From: UBA6772 sp965183875
GTDB lineage: Bacteria; Bacteroidota; Bacteroidia; Flavobacteriales; UBA7430
NCBI GenBank assembly: GCA_965183875.1
Contig: CBCYMK010000016.1
Location: 1 to 36,564, forward strand
DNA: 36,564 nucleotides
Reading direction: 5' to 3'
Part shown: in pieces, positions 9,389 through 16,997 of the stretch
How the letters are laid out: the number at the start of each line of letters is the position of its first letter
How positions within the stretch are numbered: position 1 is the first letter of the stretch
Program-made: the position numbers and the translations under genes
The notes under the pieces: model-generated
Seen by the model: only the letters and a program-made list of their open reading frames with translations
Told to the model about the DNA's origin: nothing
Database searches by the model: none

Positions 9389-9944
9389 TTAGTAAATCTT
9401 AGGATTATATTTCTCTACAAAACGAGGCGTTTTTTCACTAAAAAAGTCTTGTATCTTACTCATGTCTTTTTCGAAATCTCCACTTAAATGAAATAAAGGT
9501 CCAAAACCAACTTCTTTTTTCTTGAAATCTACAAAACCCATTACCAAAGGTACATTTGCACCACTGGCAATATGATAAAAACCTGTTTTCCATTTAGGCA
9601 CCCAAGAACGGGTTCCCTCAGCAGGAACAGCTACAATCATCTCACTACTCTCTTTTAGAGTTTGAGTCATAGCCTCTACGAGTCCTTTACTTTTCGAACG
9701 ATCTACCGGCACTCCTCCAGTAGCCTTAAAGAAAATATTCATCGGAAAGAAAAACCAACTTTTCTTAATGAAATATTTTAGGTTTAAGCCACTCAAAGTA
9801 AAAGCCGATAAGGCTAAAGGGAAATCCCAGTTTGAAGTATGTGGTGCACAAACCAACACAGCTTTCGTTACTCCCGAAGGCATCTCTCCCAACGAGCTTC
9901 CAGCCCATTATTTTTAAAAAAATCTTACTAATAAACTTCTTCAT
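9389..9944 (-). CDS. PlsC-like lysophospholipid acyltransferase (apparent frameshift near N-terminus)
   Basis: An open frame from 9892 encodes VCAPHTSNWDFPLALS with the HTSNWD (HX4D) catalytic box, GGVPVDRSK, and the acyl-acceptor box PAEGTRS of 1-acyl-glycerol-3-phosphate acyltransferases. It lacks the family N-terminus. That N-terminus is found in the adjacent frame from the ATG at 9944: MKKFISKIFLKIMGWKLV. Removing one base of the CCC run at 9888-9890 (GGG on the coding strand) joins it as KLVGEMPSGVTK, giving 184 residues. The enzyme acylates lysophosphatidic acid or a related lysolipid at the inner membrane. The restored start lies 17 bases inside the end of the helicase gene, which suggests coupling. 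Confidence 0.85.
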
Positions 9945-11367
9945 CTGAAAAAAAATCGGGTTTAAAACCTATTAAATATACAGTATCTACAGCTCTGGTA
10001 AAAGCGGTATACAACCACCTTAAATACTCTTTATCTACGGTTGGTTCTGGCAAATAGCCTTGTTCTATAAATACGTTTTTCCACTGCCCACCTTGCGCTT
10101 TATGACAAGTAATGGCGTAGGCAAACTTAACTTGTAATGCGTTAAAATAAGGATCAGCTTTAATTGCCTGGAATCGTTTATACTTGGTATTTATATGAGC
10201 ATATTCACGTTCTACGGATTTATACAAGCTATTACTATCCTCATAACTCATCGAGGGCTTATCTACATAAATACAATCTAAGAGTAAATACGATTCAAAC
10301 TCTGGCTCATCGGGGTAATCTACCAAATTCACCTCTGCTTTAGCAAAACGGAATCCATGTTTCTCTTCTATAGTAGTAATTCTTTTCACTACGATCTGAT
10401 CTCCATTGGCAATAAAACCAGCCTTAGACTCTTTAGGTAAGCAGAAGTAGTTATTCTTTACCACCATCAAATGGTCTCCTCCCGTAATTTCATCTTCATA
10501 CCAAAGAATACGGTTACGTATTTGTTGGTTGTAAATATTAGCTCGCTTATTAGACCGCAATACAACCACCGAATCTTCTAAAGACTTACTTGAATAAGCA
10601 TCATTTAGAGCTTCTTCTAAATCGTGTTTTTCTGAGAGACGAACCACATCAGGATACAAATCGAAAATAGGTTTGTATTTATTTTTATCGGTATCCAAAA
10701 GCTCTCTTAGGGTAGTAGCATTACTAAGTATACCCGACTCGGCAGCCTGCCTAACCACCTCTTTTAACTCCACATGATGTACTTCTTTAAAATAGCGCAT
10801 CTGTAATTCTTCAGGAATTAAAGCCGGACTCATAGTTAAACCTACAGGAGGCAACTGAGCTACATCTCCAATAAGCATCACCTTACAGTTTACTCCCTGG
10901 TCTACAAAACGCATTAAATCATCTAAAAGAGCATTACCTCCGAAAGCATTATCGGTTTGGTTGCCTATCATAGAAGCCTCATCTACGATATAAATGGTAT
11001 TACTAGCCTTGTTTTTTTGAAGTTCAAAACTTAGAGAACCCGACTTTAACTTCGGGTAATATATATGCTTATGTATAGTATATGCCTTGCGCTTAGTATA
11101 AGCACTTATTACTTTAGCAGCTCGCCCTGTGGGTGCTAAAAGAACCGTCTTTTTATTAAAGGTAGGTAACGCTTTTATGATGGTACGTATCATAGAAGTC
11201 TTTCCAGTACCTGCATAACCGCGCATAACAAAAATTTGATTAGGGTCTCTATCTAAGCAAAATACCGATAAAGCCTTAATCAACAGCAATTGATCTATGG
11301 TAGGGTCGTGAGGGAAATGCTGTATTAACTGCCCTTGCAGTTCTTTATTTTTTAGTGTCGTTTCCAA
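9928..11367 (-). CDS. RecD-like ATP-dependent DNA helicase (AAA / UvrD_C_2)
   Basis: The 479-residue protein is a superfamily 1 helicase of the RecD/TraA type. It has Walker A MRGYAGTGKTS (about 48-58), APTGRAAKVI (motif Ia), Walker B IYIVDEASMIGN (near 125), motif III LIGDVAQLPPVG, and C-terminal TCHKAQGGQWKNVF (near 424) and YTAFTRAVDTVYLIG (motif VI). It hydrolyses ATP to unwind DNA; small stand-alone proteins of this kind are widespread in Bacteroidota. No ATG exists upstream of residue 48 in this frame: the start used is TTG at 11367, five bases after a TATCTTTG box, so the mRNA could be nearly leaderless. The downstream acyltransferase start overlaps its end. Confidence 0.9.
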   Translation of the reverse strand: METTLKNKELQGQLIQHFPHDPTIDQLLLIKALSVFCLDRDPNQIFVMRGYAGTGKTSMIRTIIKALPTFNKKTVLLAPTGRAAKVISAYTKRKAYTIHKHIYYPKLKSGSLSFELQKNKASNTIYIVDEASMIGNQTDNAFGGNALLDDLMRFVDQGVNCKVMLIGDVAQLPPVGLTMSPALIPEELQMRYFKEVHHVELKEVVRQAAESGILSNATTLRELLDTDKNKYKPIFDLYPDVVRLSEKHDLEEALNDAYSSKSLEDSVVVLRSNKRANIYNQQIRNRILWYEDEITGGDHLMVVKNNYFCLPKESKAGFIANGDQIVVKRITTIEEKHGFRFAKAEVNLVDYPDEPEFESYLLLDCIYVDKPSMSYEDSNSLYKSVEREYAHINTKYKRFQAIKADPYFNALQVKFAYAITCHKAQGGQWKNVFIEQGYLPEPTVDKEYLRWLYTAFTRAVDTVYLIGFKPDFFSDEEVY

Positions 11368-11372
11368 GACTT

Positions 11373-11380
11373 CAAAGATA
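11373..11380 (-). promoter_or_regulatory. Candidate -7 box immediately before the helicase start
   Basis: On the minus strand TATCTTTG (11380-11373) matches TAnnTTTG and ends only five bases before the TTG start at 11367. If used, transcription would begin at or next to the start codon. No clear -33 TTTG is present. Confidence 0.4.
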
Positions 11381-11426
11381 GGGATTAGCGACTGCGAAAA
11401 AAAATGTGATTAATGTAAAAAAATTG

Positions 11427-11434
11427 TAGATTTG
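11427..11434 (+). promoter_or_regulatory. Candidate -7 box for the small anchored protein operon
   Basis: TAGATTTG matches TAnnTTTG, 28 bases before the ATG at 11463. It may drive the following gene and the DUF3822-rsmD pair behind it. Confidence 0.45.
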
Positions 11435-11462
11435 CTCTTCTCATAAAAGAGTTAAAGCAACT

Positions 11463-12053
11463 ATGGAAAAAGGTATACGCATTGGTCTTTGGGTTTTAGT
11501 AATTGGTTTGGGTTATGCCCTATATTCTGTTATTATGAATCCTATACAATTCACCAAAGAAAAGAAGAAACGTTCTAAAGATGTAATCGAAAGATTAAAA
11601 GATGTTCGCAAGGCACAAATTGCTTTCAAAGAAGTTAACAGCTATTATGCTACGAGCTTCGACGAGTTAATTCCTTTAGTAGATACAGGTGTATTTACAA
11701 TTGTACAACGTCGTGATGAAGAATTAAAATTCTACAACAAAGTATATAGAGAGTACCAGTTAAAGGATACTACTTATATAGATACATTAGGTTACGCTAG
11801 CATTAAGGATTCTATCTTTGGGGCTGACTACAACTTAGAGAAGTTGCGTTTTATCCCTCATGCAGAAGGGGCAGAACTAGAATTAAGAGCAAATAAAATA
11901 AAATCGGGTAGCTTAACGGTACAGGTATTTGAGGCGAAAGCGCCAAAAGAAGCCTACCTAATAGGTTTAGACAAAGACTTGATTAAGAATACATCGAAAG
12001 ACCTACAAGTAGGATCGATGGTTTCTGCTAAGATTAACGGTAACTGGGAGTAA
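11463..12053 (+). CDS. Conserved hypothetical protein with N-terminal membrane anchor
   Basis: The 196-residue protein has one hydrophobic segment near the start (IGLWVLVIGLGYALYSVIM, about residues 7-25). A basic stretch KEKKKRSK follows, then a soluble, charged domain with DVRKAQIAFKEVNSYYATSFDELIPLVDTG. That arrangement, a single N-terminal helix followed by an alpha helix and then YYA-x-FDEL, is reminiscent of pseudopilin-like proteins, but no prepilin cleavage motif is seen and no pilus genes are nearby. The function is unknown. It heads a run with DUF3822 and rsmD on the same strand, an arrangement found in flavobacteria. Confidence 0.75.
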   Translation: MEKGIRIGLWVLVIGLGYALYSVIMNPIQFTKEKKKRSKDVIERLKDVRKAQIAFKEVNSYYATSFDELIPLVDTGVFTIVQRRDEELKFYNKVYREYQLKDTTYIDTLGYASIKDSIFGADYNLEKLRFIPHAEGAELELRANKIKSGSLTVQVFEAKAPKEAYLIGLDKDLIKNTSKDLQVGSMVSAKINGNWE

Positions 12054-12135
12054 GATAAAAGCTACTCTAAGTCATATAGACCCACATTTAGAGCTGAATA
12101 AATCGGCTTCATGTCATTTATCCATCCAAGTTAGC

Positions 12136-12912
12136 TTGGATGGATTTTCTTTTGCTATTCTCAATATTCGAGAGCAAAAATACATAGCCCTAGAATATTA
12201 CGACCTTCAAAATTGCAGTACTTTTCTGGAGGTAGCAGAACAGATAGATACTCTTATTGCCCAGCAACACTTGCTACAACAAAACTTTGCTTCCGTAAGC
12301 ATTAGCATACAAAACACATTTAATACGCTTACTCCAAAGGCCCTTTACCAGGAAGATAGCGGAACAGACCTTTTAGGTTTCAACCAATCTCTACTGCAAA
12401 ATGAAAAAGAGAGCAGCGACTGGATTTCTTCTATAAAAGCCTACAACTCTTACCTTATTCCTCAAGAGTTAAAAAGGTGTTTCAATAAACACTTCCCTAA
12501 CCATACATGGAAACACCACAGCAGTGTATTTATTGAAAGTTTACTTCAGCAATTTAAATTACAAGAAGGAACAACGATCTATATTGACGTACAAAACAGA
12601 GACTTTGAAATTCTTGTATTAGAAGGTAGCAAACTAAAATTCCACAACGGTTATTCGTACCGTACTGCAGAAGACTTAATCTACTACCTACTTTTTGCTT
12701 GCGAACAACTAGAACTAAATCCAGACCAAATACCCTTGTTAATTTCTGGGGAACTAGAAGAAGAATCGGAAGTTTATAAAATACTTTATAAATACATTCG
12801 AAACATCGACTTTATAAAAAGAAACCCCAATTACCAATACAGCTTTATCTTAGATGAGCTTAAAGAACATTACTACTACAAACTACTCAATTTACACCTA
12901 TGCGCATCGTAA
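12136..12912 (+). CDS. DUF3822 family protein (start codon uncertain)
   Basis: The product resembles the DUF3822 family, found in Bacteroidota beside rsmD, with no established function; a fold related to actin-like ATPases has been suggested for such proteins, which I cannot confirm. Its recognisable start is LSIQVSLDGFSFAI, and later it has TIYIDVQNRDFEILVLEG and LLISGELEEES. The coordinates use TTG at 12136 as a minimum. Coding sequence clearly extends further upstream (ID-PHLELNKSASCHLSIQ), and the frame stays open to 12013 but contains no ATG, GTG or TTG. An alternative is an ATG at 12111 joined by removing one T from TTT at 12117-12119 (MSLSIQVSL). The protein has no internal methionine. 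Its last 13 bases overlap rsmD. Confidence 0.78.
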   Translation: MDGFSFAILNIREQKYIALEYYDLQNCSTFLEVAEQIDTLIAQQHLLQQNFASVSISIQNTFNTLTPKALYQEDSGTDLLGFNQSLLQNEKESSDWISSIKAYNSYLIPQELKRCFNKHFPNHTWKHHSSVFIESLLQQFKLQEGTTIYIDVQNRDFEILVLEGSKLKFHNGYSYRTAEDLIYYLLFACEQLELNPDQIPLLISGELEEESEVYKILYKYIRNIDFIKRNPNYQYSFILDELKEHYYYKLLNLHLCAS

Positions 12913-13448
12913 GTGGAACTCATAAAAGTAAGAGAATAACCGCTCCTAAAAACTTACCCGTTCGTCCTACCACAGACATGGCTAAGGAGAGTTTATTTAA
13001 TATACTTAACAATAATTACTACTTTGATGAAGTACGTGTACTCGACCTTTTTAGCGGAACCGGGAATATATCCTATGAGTTTGCTTCTAGAGGTACAGAA
13101 CGTATTATTAGTGTAGACCAGAACACAAACTGCATTCGCTTTATTCAACAAACAGCAAAAGACTTAGGTTTTGATGCTATTTCGACTATTAAAGCAGATG
13201 TATTCGATTTCCTAGAGAAACACAATCAACAACACGATATTATTTTTGCTGATGCTCCCTATGACCTCGAAGGATTGGATAAAATTGTTGAGGTGGTTTT
13301 TGCAAAAAAACTACTTGCTCAATACGGCGTACTTGTATTAGAACACCCTAAAGAACAAGACTTTTCTGAACTACCTTACTTTATAAGTAAAAGACGGTAC
13401 GGAAATGTAAACTTTAGCTTTTTTGAATGGGAAGAAGAAGAGGAATAA
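12900..13448 (+). CDS. rsmD: 16S rRNA (guanine966-N2)-methyltransferase RsmD family
   Basis: The 182-residue protein has the RsmD layout. It opens MRIVSGTHKSKRITAPKNLPVRPT and continues TDMAKESLFNIL. The SAM-binding motif I is VLDLFSGTGNISYEFASRG (about 48-66), followed by the acidic strand IISVDQN. Motif IV reads FADAPYDLE with Asp near residue 118, where the family normally has DPPY; the first Pro is replaced by Ala. The enzyme methylates G966 of 16S rRNA during small-subunit assembly. The ATG at 12900 lies inside the end of the DUF3822 gene. The very acidic C-terminus (EWEEEEE) is unremarkable in this phylum. Confidence 0.92.
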   Translation: MRIVSGTHKSKRITAPKNLPVRPTTDMAKESLFNILNNNYYFDEVRVLDLFSGTGNISYEFASRGTERIISVDQNTNCIRFIQQTAKDLGFDAISTIKADVFDFLEKHNQQHDIIFADAPYDLEGLDKIVEVVFAKKLLAQYGVLVLEHPKEQDFSELPYFISKRRYGNVNFSFFEWEEEEE

Positions 13449-13605
13449 CTGTTGATGATGAGTGCTTAATGATTGATTAGGACCAATTTTTAATCTTCAA
13501 CCTTTAATTTTAAACATTATTATTCGATAAAGCTCCTTTTGATACTTATTACTAAGAAACGAATAAGCATATTAAAATTTAATTGTCAACTTTAACCTAC
13601 AACCT
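13449..13605. other. Intergenic gap between rsmD and coaD
   Basis: The 157 bases are very AT-rich. I see no open frame of note, no hairpin followed by T, no RNA gene and no clean TTTG/TAnnTTTG pair, although a coaD promoter must lie here or upstream. Confidence 0.5.
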
Positions 13606-14064
13606 ATGTCTAGAATAGCAATTTTCCCTGGTTCATTCGACCCTATCACCAAAGGACACGAAGAAATCGTTAGACGTGCAATTCCACTATTCGATGAAAT
13701 TGTTGTTGCACTAGGGATAAACTCTTCAAAAAACTATATGTATAGTTTAGAGCAACGATTGCAGTGGATAGAAAGCACTTTTGCAGACTGTCCTACAATA
13801 AAGGTTGTTCAGTACGAAGGCTTAACGATTGAAGCTTGTAAAAAATACGAAGCAAAATTTATCTTAAGAGGACTCCGTAATTCAAACGATTACGAATACG
13901 AAAAAAGTATAGCCATGATGAACCAGTCTATGGCAGAGGAAGTAGAAACAATTTACTTAAACACCAAACCCGAATGGGCTGCCATTTCGTCAACTATCGT
14001 AAGAGATATTATTAAAAACCAAGGTAATCCACAACCTTTTCTAGCTTCAGGAGTTCGCTTATAG
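13606..14064 (+). CDS. coaD: Phosphopantetheine adenylyltransferase
   Basis: The 152-residue enzyme transfers AMP from ATP to 4'-phosphopantetheine, making dephospho-CoA, the fourth step of coenzyme A synthesis. It begins IAIFPGSFDPITKGHEEIVRRA with the nucleotidyltransferase box TKGH (residues 15-18). It carries LRGLRNSNDYEYE and the second box WAAISSTIVRDII near residues 125-137. Length fits the family. Its last 53 bases overlap the convergent NUDIX gene. A coaD-NUDIX-pyrE cluster is usual in flavobacteria. Confidence 0.95.
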   Translation: MSRIAIFPGSFDPITKGHEEIVRRAIPLFDEIVVALGINSSKNYMYSLEQRLQWIESTFADCPTIKVVQYEGLTIEACKKYEAKFILRGLRNSNDYEYEKSIAMMNQSMAEEVETIYLNTKPEWAAISSTIVRDIIKNQGNPQPFLASGVRL

Positions 14065-14639
14065 AGGTGTAAGTATCGGTACTGTATTTTTGATGTTGCT
14101 TTTCTGTTGCCCAAACAACCTCTGTAATACCTTCTTCTTCTTGAGGGAATAAATCCTGCTCCTCATAGCAAGTCATGGCATACCAATATGATTTTTTTAA
14201 TACATTTTCACCTCTATAAGAATAGGTATGGTAACTAATACCTAATAGATCTCCTCTAGTAATAGAACTTATACCACACTCCTCCTCTACCTCTCTTACA
14301 GCAGTATCTTCAACCTTTTCTCCTATTTCTACTTTACCTTTTGGTAAATCCCATTTATCATTTCTTCTAATCCACAATACTTCCTGCTTAGAATTTACTA
14401 CTATCCCACCAGCAGCACTAATAAGTTCGTAACGAGAACAAAAGTCCTCCCACATCAGTTCCAAGGACGAACCCTGAAGAACAAGAAGCTTACACAGACC
14501 ATTTTCTAGCTTTGCTATGGCGCGATTCATACAAGAAGAACAGGAATACTGCTCTGTTTCAGCGTTTTCTAGGCCAATTAAAAATTTCTTTAGAACCACT
14601 TAGGATTAAAGTATTATCGTTTATAAAAATTCTATACAT
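14012..14639 (-). CDS. NUDIX hydrolase (apparent frameshift near N-terminus)
   Basis: The frame downstream of 14599 holds the Nudix box (G-x5-E-x7-REVEEECGI, after KWDLPKGKVE), plus SAAGGIVVN and ILWIRR-type strand sequences. It has no good start (GTG at 14599). In the adjacent frame the minus strand reads MYRIFINDNTLILSGSKE from the ATG at 14639, the family N-terminus. Removing one base of the A5 run at 14580-14584 joins them as SKEILIGLENAETEQ and gives 208 residues, the normal length for this flavobacterial family. Nudix enzymes cleave nucleoside diphosphates linked to another moiety; the substrate is unknown. The start codon lies 7 bases from that of divergent pyrE, and the 3' end overlaps coaD by 53 bases. 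Confidence 0.87.
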
Positions 14640-14642
14640 TTG
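14635..14642 (+). promoter_or_regulatory. Candidate -7 box for pyrE, overlapping the NUDIX start codon
   Basis: TACATTTG is a perfect TAnnTTTG box, four bases before the pyrE ATG at 14647. Its CAT is the NUDIX start codon on the other strand. If used, the pyrE message has no or almost no leader. No clear -33 TTTG is seen. Confidence 0.5.
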
Positions 14643-14646
14643 CAGC

Positions 14647-15291
14647 ATGATTTTAGACAAGGACACAGCGAAAAAGACCGCCGAATTTCTATTGCAAATA
14701 AAAGCAATAAAACTTCAACCAAGCAAACCTTTTACTTGGGCTTCGGGATGGAAATCTCCAATATATTGTGATAACCGTATTACACTCTCTCACCATGCTA
14801 CACGAACTTATATTCGCGAGCAGTTAGCAAACGCAGTAGTAGAACATTTTGGGAAACCAGATGTTATCGCTGGTGTTGCTACGGGAGCAATAGCACACGG
14901 TATATTGGTGGCTCAAGAACTGGGACTTCCTTTTGTATATGTTCGTCCTGAGCCTAAAAAACACGGTCGTAAAAACCAAATTGAAGGCTTTGTAGAGTCT
15001 GGACAAAACGTAGTGGTTATAGAAGACCTTATTAGTACAGGTGGGTCTTCTCTTAAAGCTGTAAAAGCATTAGAAGAAGCAGGATGCACCGTAAAAGGTA
15101 TGGCTGCAATATTCACTTACGGATTCCAATTAGCAGACGACAACTTTAAAGAAGCTAAATGCGATTTAATAACACTTAGTGACTACGACAGCTTAGTTGA
15201 TCAAGCTACAGATACCGGTTATATTTCGGATGAAGAGATAAACGCTCTTAGAAAATGGCGCACTGCTCCAGATGAGTGGCAAGGTTTATAA
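14647..15291 (+). CDS. pyrE: Orotate phosphoribosyltransferase
   Basis: The 214-residue enzyme couples orotate to PRPP, giving orotidine monophosphate in pyrimidine synthesis. Family features are PFTWASGWKSPIYCDNR (orotate-binding region, about 28-44), VIAGVATGAIAHG, YVRPEPKKHGRKNQIEG (flexible catalytic loop with Lys/His), and the PRPP-binding VVVIEDLISTGGSS near residues 122-135. The ATG at 14647 is chosen because the family begins MI-x-DKDTAKKTAEFLLQI; the frame is open further upstream but runs antisense through the NUDIX gene. A strong hairpin terminator follows seven bases after the stop. Regulation may involve the promoter shared with NUDIX. Confidence 0.95.
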   Translation: MILDKDTAKKTAEFLLQIKAIKLQPSKPFTWASGWKSPIYCDNRITLSHHATRTYIREQLANAVVEHFGKPDVIAGVATGAIAHGILVAQELGLPFVYVRPEPKKHGRKNQIEGFVESGQNVVVIEDLISTGGSSLKAVKALEEAGCTVKGMAAIFTYGFQLADDNFKEAKCDLITLSDYDSLVDQATDTGYISDEEINALRKWRTAPDEWQGL

Positions 15292-15297
15292 AATTCT

Positions 15298-15329
15298 AAA
15301 AAACGGTTCGAAAGAGCCGTTTTTTTTTT
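15298..15329 (+). terminator. Intrinsic terminator of pyrE
   Basis: ACGGTTC-GAAA-GAGCCGT (15303-15320) forms a 7-bp stem with one G-T pair and a GAAA tetraloop. It is preceded by A6 and followed by ten T (15320-15329). Confidence 0.9.
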
Positions 15330-15427
15330 GCCTTCAACTTTTTTGTACAGGTAAATATTTGCACTAAACATAAATCAATTTTCAATATTCATAGTATCTT
15401 TAGGCGAGCACTATAATAAGACAAATT

Positions 15428-15746
15428 ATGCCTACAGAATTGTACAATAATATTGGAGAAGAACTGCGCGACAAACATGGAATAAGCATAGGTCAAATGT
15501 TCGGAAAACCTTGCCTAAAAACGAGTAATAAAGCATTTGCGTCGTTCTTCATGGAAGAGATGGTATTTAAACTGGGACGTGAAAAAAGTATATACATCAA
15601 AAAAAAAATACCCAGACTCTGTAAACTGGGATCCTTCAGGAAAAGAAAAAAGGATGAAAGATTGGTTTCAAATTCCTGCCAAACATAAAAACGACTGGAT
15701 GGAATTAAGTAAAGAAGCCATGGGTTTTGTAGAAAAAAATAAATAA
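15428..15746 (+). CDS. TfoX N-terminal domain protein (apparent frameshift at A10)
   Basis: Two frames join when one A of the A10 run at 15599-15608 is removed: REKSIYIKKKYPDSVNWDPS. The product is then 105 residues. It shows the TfoX_N pattern: GISIGQMFGKPCLKTSNKAFASFF, MVFKLG, then DPSGKEKRMKDWFQIPAKH and W-x2-L-x3-A-x-GFVEK. These small proteins share the N-terminal domain of the competence regulator TfoX/Sxy, but stand-alone members have no established role; there is no competence gene beside it. A DUF2200 gene follows 13 bases later on the same strand, suggesting one transcript. The long A run makes a base-count error especially likely. Confidence 0.8.
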
Positions 15747-15759
15747 GCCAACCTAGACT

Positions 15760-16143
15760 ATGAAAGTTACCACTGAAAAAAATGATAAAGTTGCCAATAT
15801 GATATTTGCTTCTATTTATCCACTTTACTTAAATAGATTAGAAAAGAATGGTAGGACAAAGGAAGAATTCCACCAAGTTCTTGAATGGTTTACGGGATAC
15901 AACGAATCCCAATTACAAAACATCATCAAGGAGAAAGCAACTTTTAAGACCTTCTTTCTAAATGCTAAAATACATCCTAATGCGTATATGATAAAAGGTC
16001 TTGTATGTGGCTATAGAATAGAAGAAATAGAAGCCAAATTTGAGCTTTATAAACAATGTAGGCAAATGGAAAAACTAATAGACGAATTGGCTAAGGGTAG
16101 AAAGATGGAGAAAATATTGAGAGTTGAAAAGCTAAGTAAGTAG
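15760..16143 (+). CDS. DUF2200 family protein
   Basis: The 127-residue protein matches the DUF2200 pattern I recall: KVANMIFASIYPLYLNRLEK, NGRTKEEFHQVLEWFTGY, ATFKTFFLNAKIHPNA, IKGLVCGYRIEEIE, and LIDELAKGRKMEKILR. It is cytosolic, largely helical, and without a known function. It is sandwiched in a short run: 13 bases after the TfoX-domain gene, and its stop TAG shares its G with the GTG start of the methyltransferase, so translation of the two is probably coupled. Confidence 0.87.
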   Translation: MKVTTEKNDKVANMIFASIYPLYLNRLEKNGRTKEEFHQVLEWFTGYNESQLQNIIKEKATFKTFFLNAKIHPNAYMIKGLVCGYRIEEIEAKFELYKQCRQMEKLIDELAKGRKMEKILRVEKLSK

Positions 16144-16937
16144 TGAAGGATTATATTGAAATAAATAAAAAATCCTGGAATAAAAGAACAGAGGCACATT
16201 TAGAGTCAGAATTCTATGATGTAGAAGGCTTTTTAAAGGGAAAAACTTCCCTTAACGAAATTGAATTGAACCTACTTGGAAACATACAAGGGAAGAGCAT
16301 TTTACACCTACAATGCCATTTTGGGCAAGACAGTATCTCTCTTGCTAGAATGGGCGCACATATTACAGGGGTAGACTTTTCTGAAACAGCTATTGAAAAC
16401 GCACAAAAACTAGCTCATGAGTCCTCTATCGCTACTAAGTTCATTTGTTGCAACCTCTACGAGCTCCCTAAATACTTAGACCAGGAATTTGATATAGTAT
16501 ATACGAGTTATGGAACTATAGGATGGTTACCAGACATTCATAAATGGGCCCAAATAGTATCTAAATTCTTAAAACCACAAGGAAGCTTTGTATTTGTAGA
16601 ATTCCATCCGGTGGTTTGGATGTTTGATGATGACTTCAAAAAAATAAAACATAAGTACAGTCATTCTGAAGCTATCATAGAAACTGAAACGGGTACTTAT
16701 GCAGACCGACAAGCAGAAATACACCAAGAATGCATTACGTGGAACCATGGAATGGCCGAAGTAATAAACAGCCTATTGATAAACAATATAGAGCTTAAAT
16801 CGTTAAAAGAATACGACTACTCACCCTACAATTGCTTTAATGGGACAGAAGAGTATGAACATAAAAGATACCGAATTAAAACACTGGGAAATAAAATCCC
16901 AATGGTCTATTCAATTGTAGGTACTAAAAAACTATAA
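16143..16937 (+). CDS. Class I SAM-dependent methyltransferase
   Basis: The 264-residue protein opens DYIEINKKSWNKRTEAHLESEFY. It carries SAM-binding motif I as ILHLQCHFGQDSISLARMG (about 53-71), then the acidic strand THITGVDFSETAIENA-type sequence (ITGVDFSETAIENA), CNLYELP, and IGWLPDIHKWAQIVSKFLKPQG (motifs post-I to III). Motif I has HLQCHFGQDS in place of the classical DLGCGTG, as in a recognised subgroup of these enzymes. The substrate is unknown. The start is GTG at 16143, overlapping the DUF2200 stop by one base. No other start fits, since the domain begins within the first residues. Confidence 0.88.
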   Translation: MKDYIEINKKSWNKRTEAHLESEFYDVEGFLKGKTSLNEIELNLLGNIQGKSILHLQCHFGQDSISLARMGAHITGVDFSETAIENAQKLAHESSIATKFICCNLYELPKYLDQEFDIVYTSYGTIGWLPDIHKWAQIVSKFLKPQGSFVFVEFHPVVWMFDDDFKKIKHKYSHSEAIIETETGTYADRQAEIHQECITWNHGMAEVINSLLINNIELKSLKEYDYSPYNCFNGTEEYEHKRYRIKTLGNKIPMVYSIVGTKKL

Positions 16938-16997
16938 AACCTACTCAAAAATAAAACATCGAATTTTCTTACATTGCTACCTACAAAATCAAGCACC

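Noticed and set aside
14512..14646. N-terminal extension of pyrE from TTG 14512
   Set aside because: These codons run antisense through the repaired NUDIX gene, and PyrE proteins begin at the ATG at 14647.
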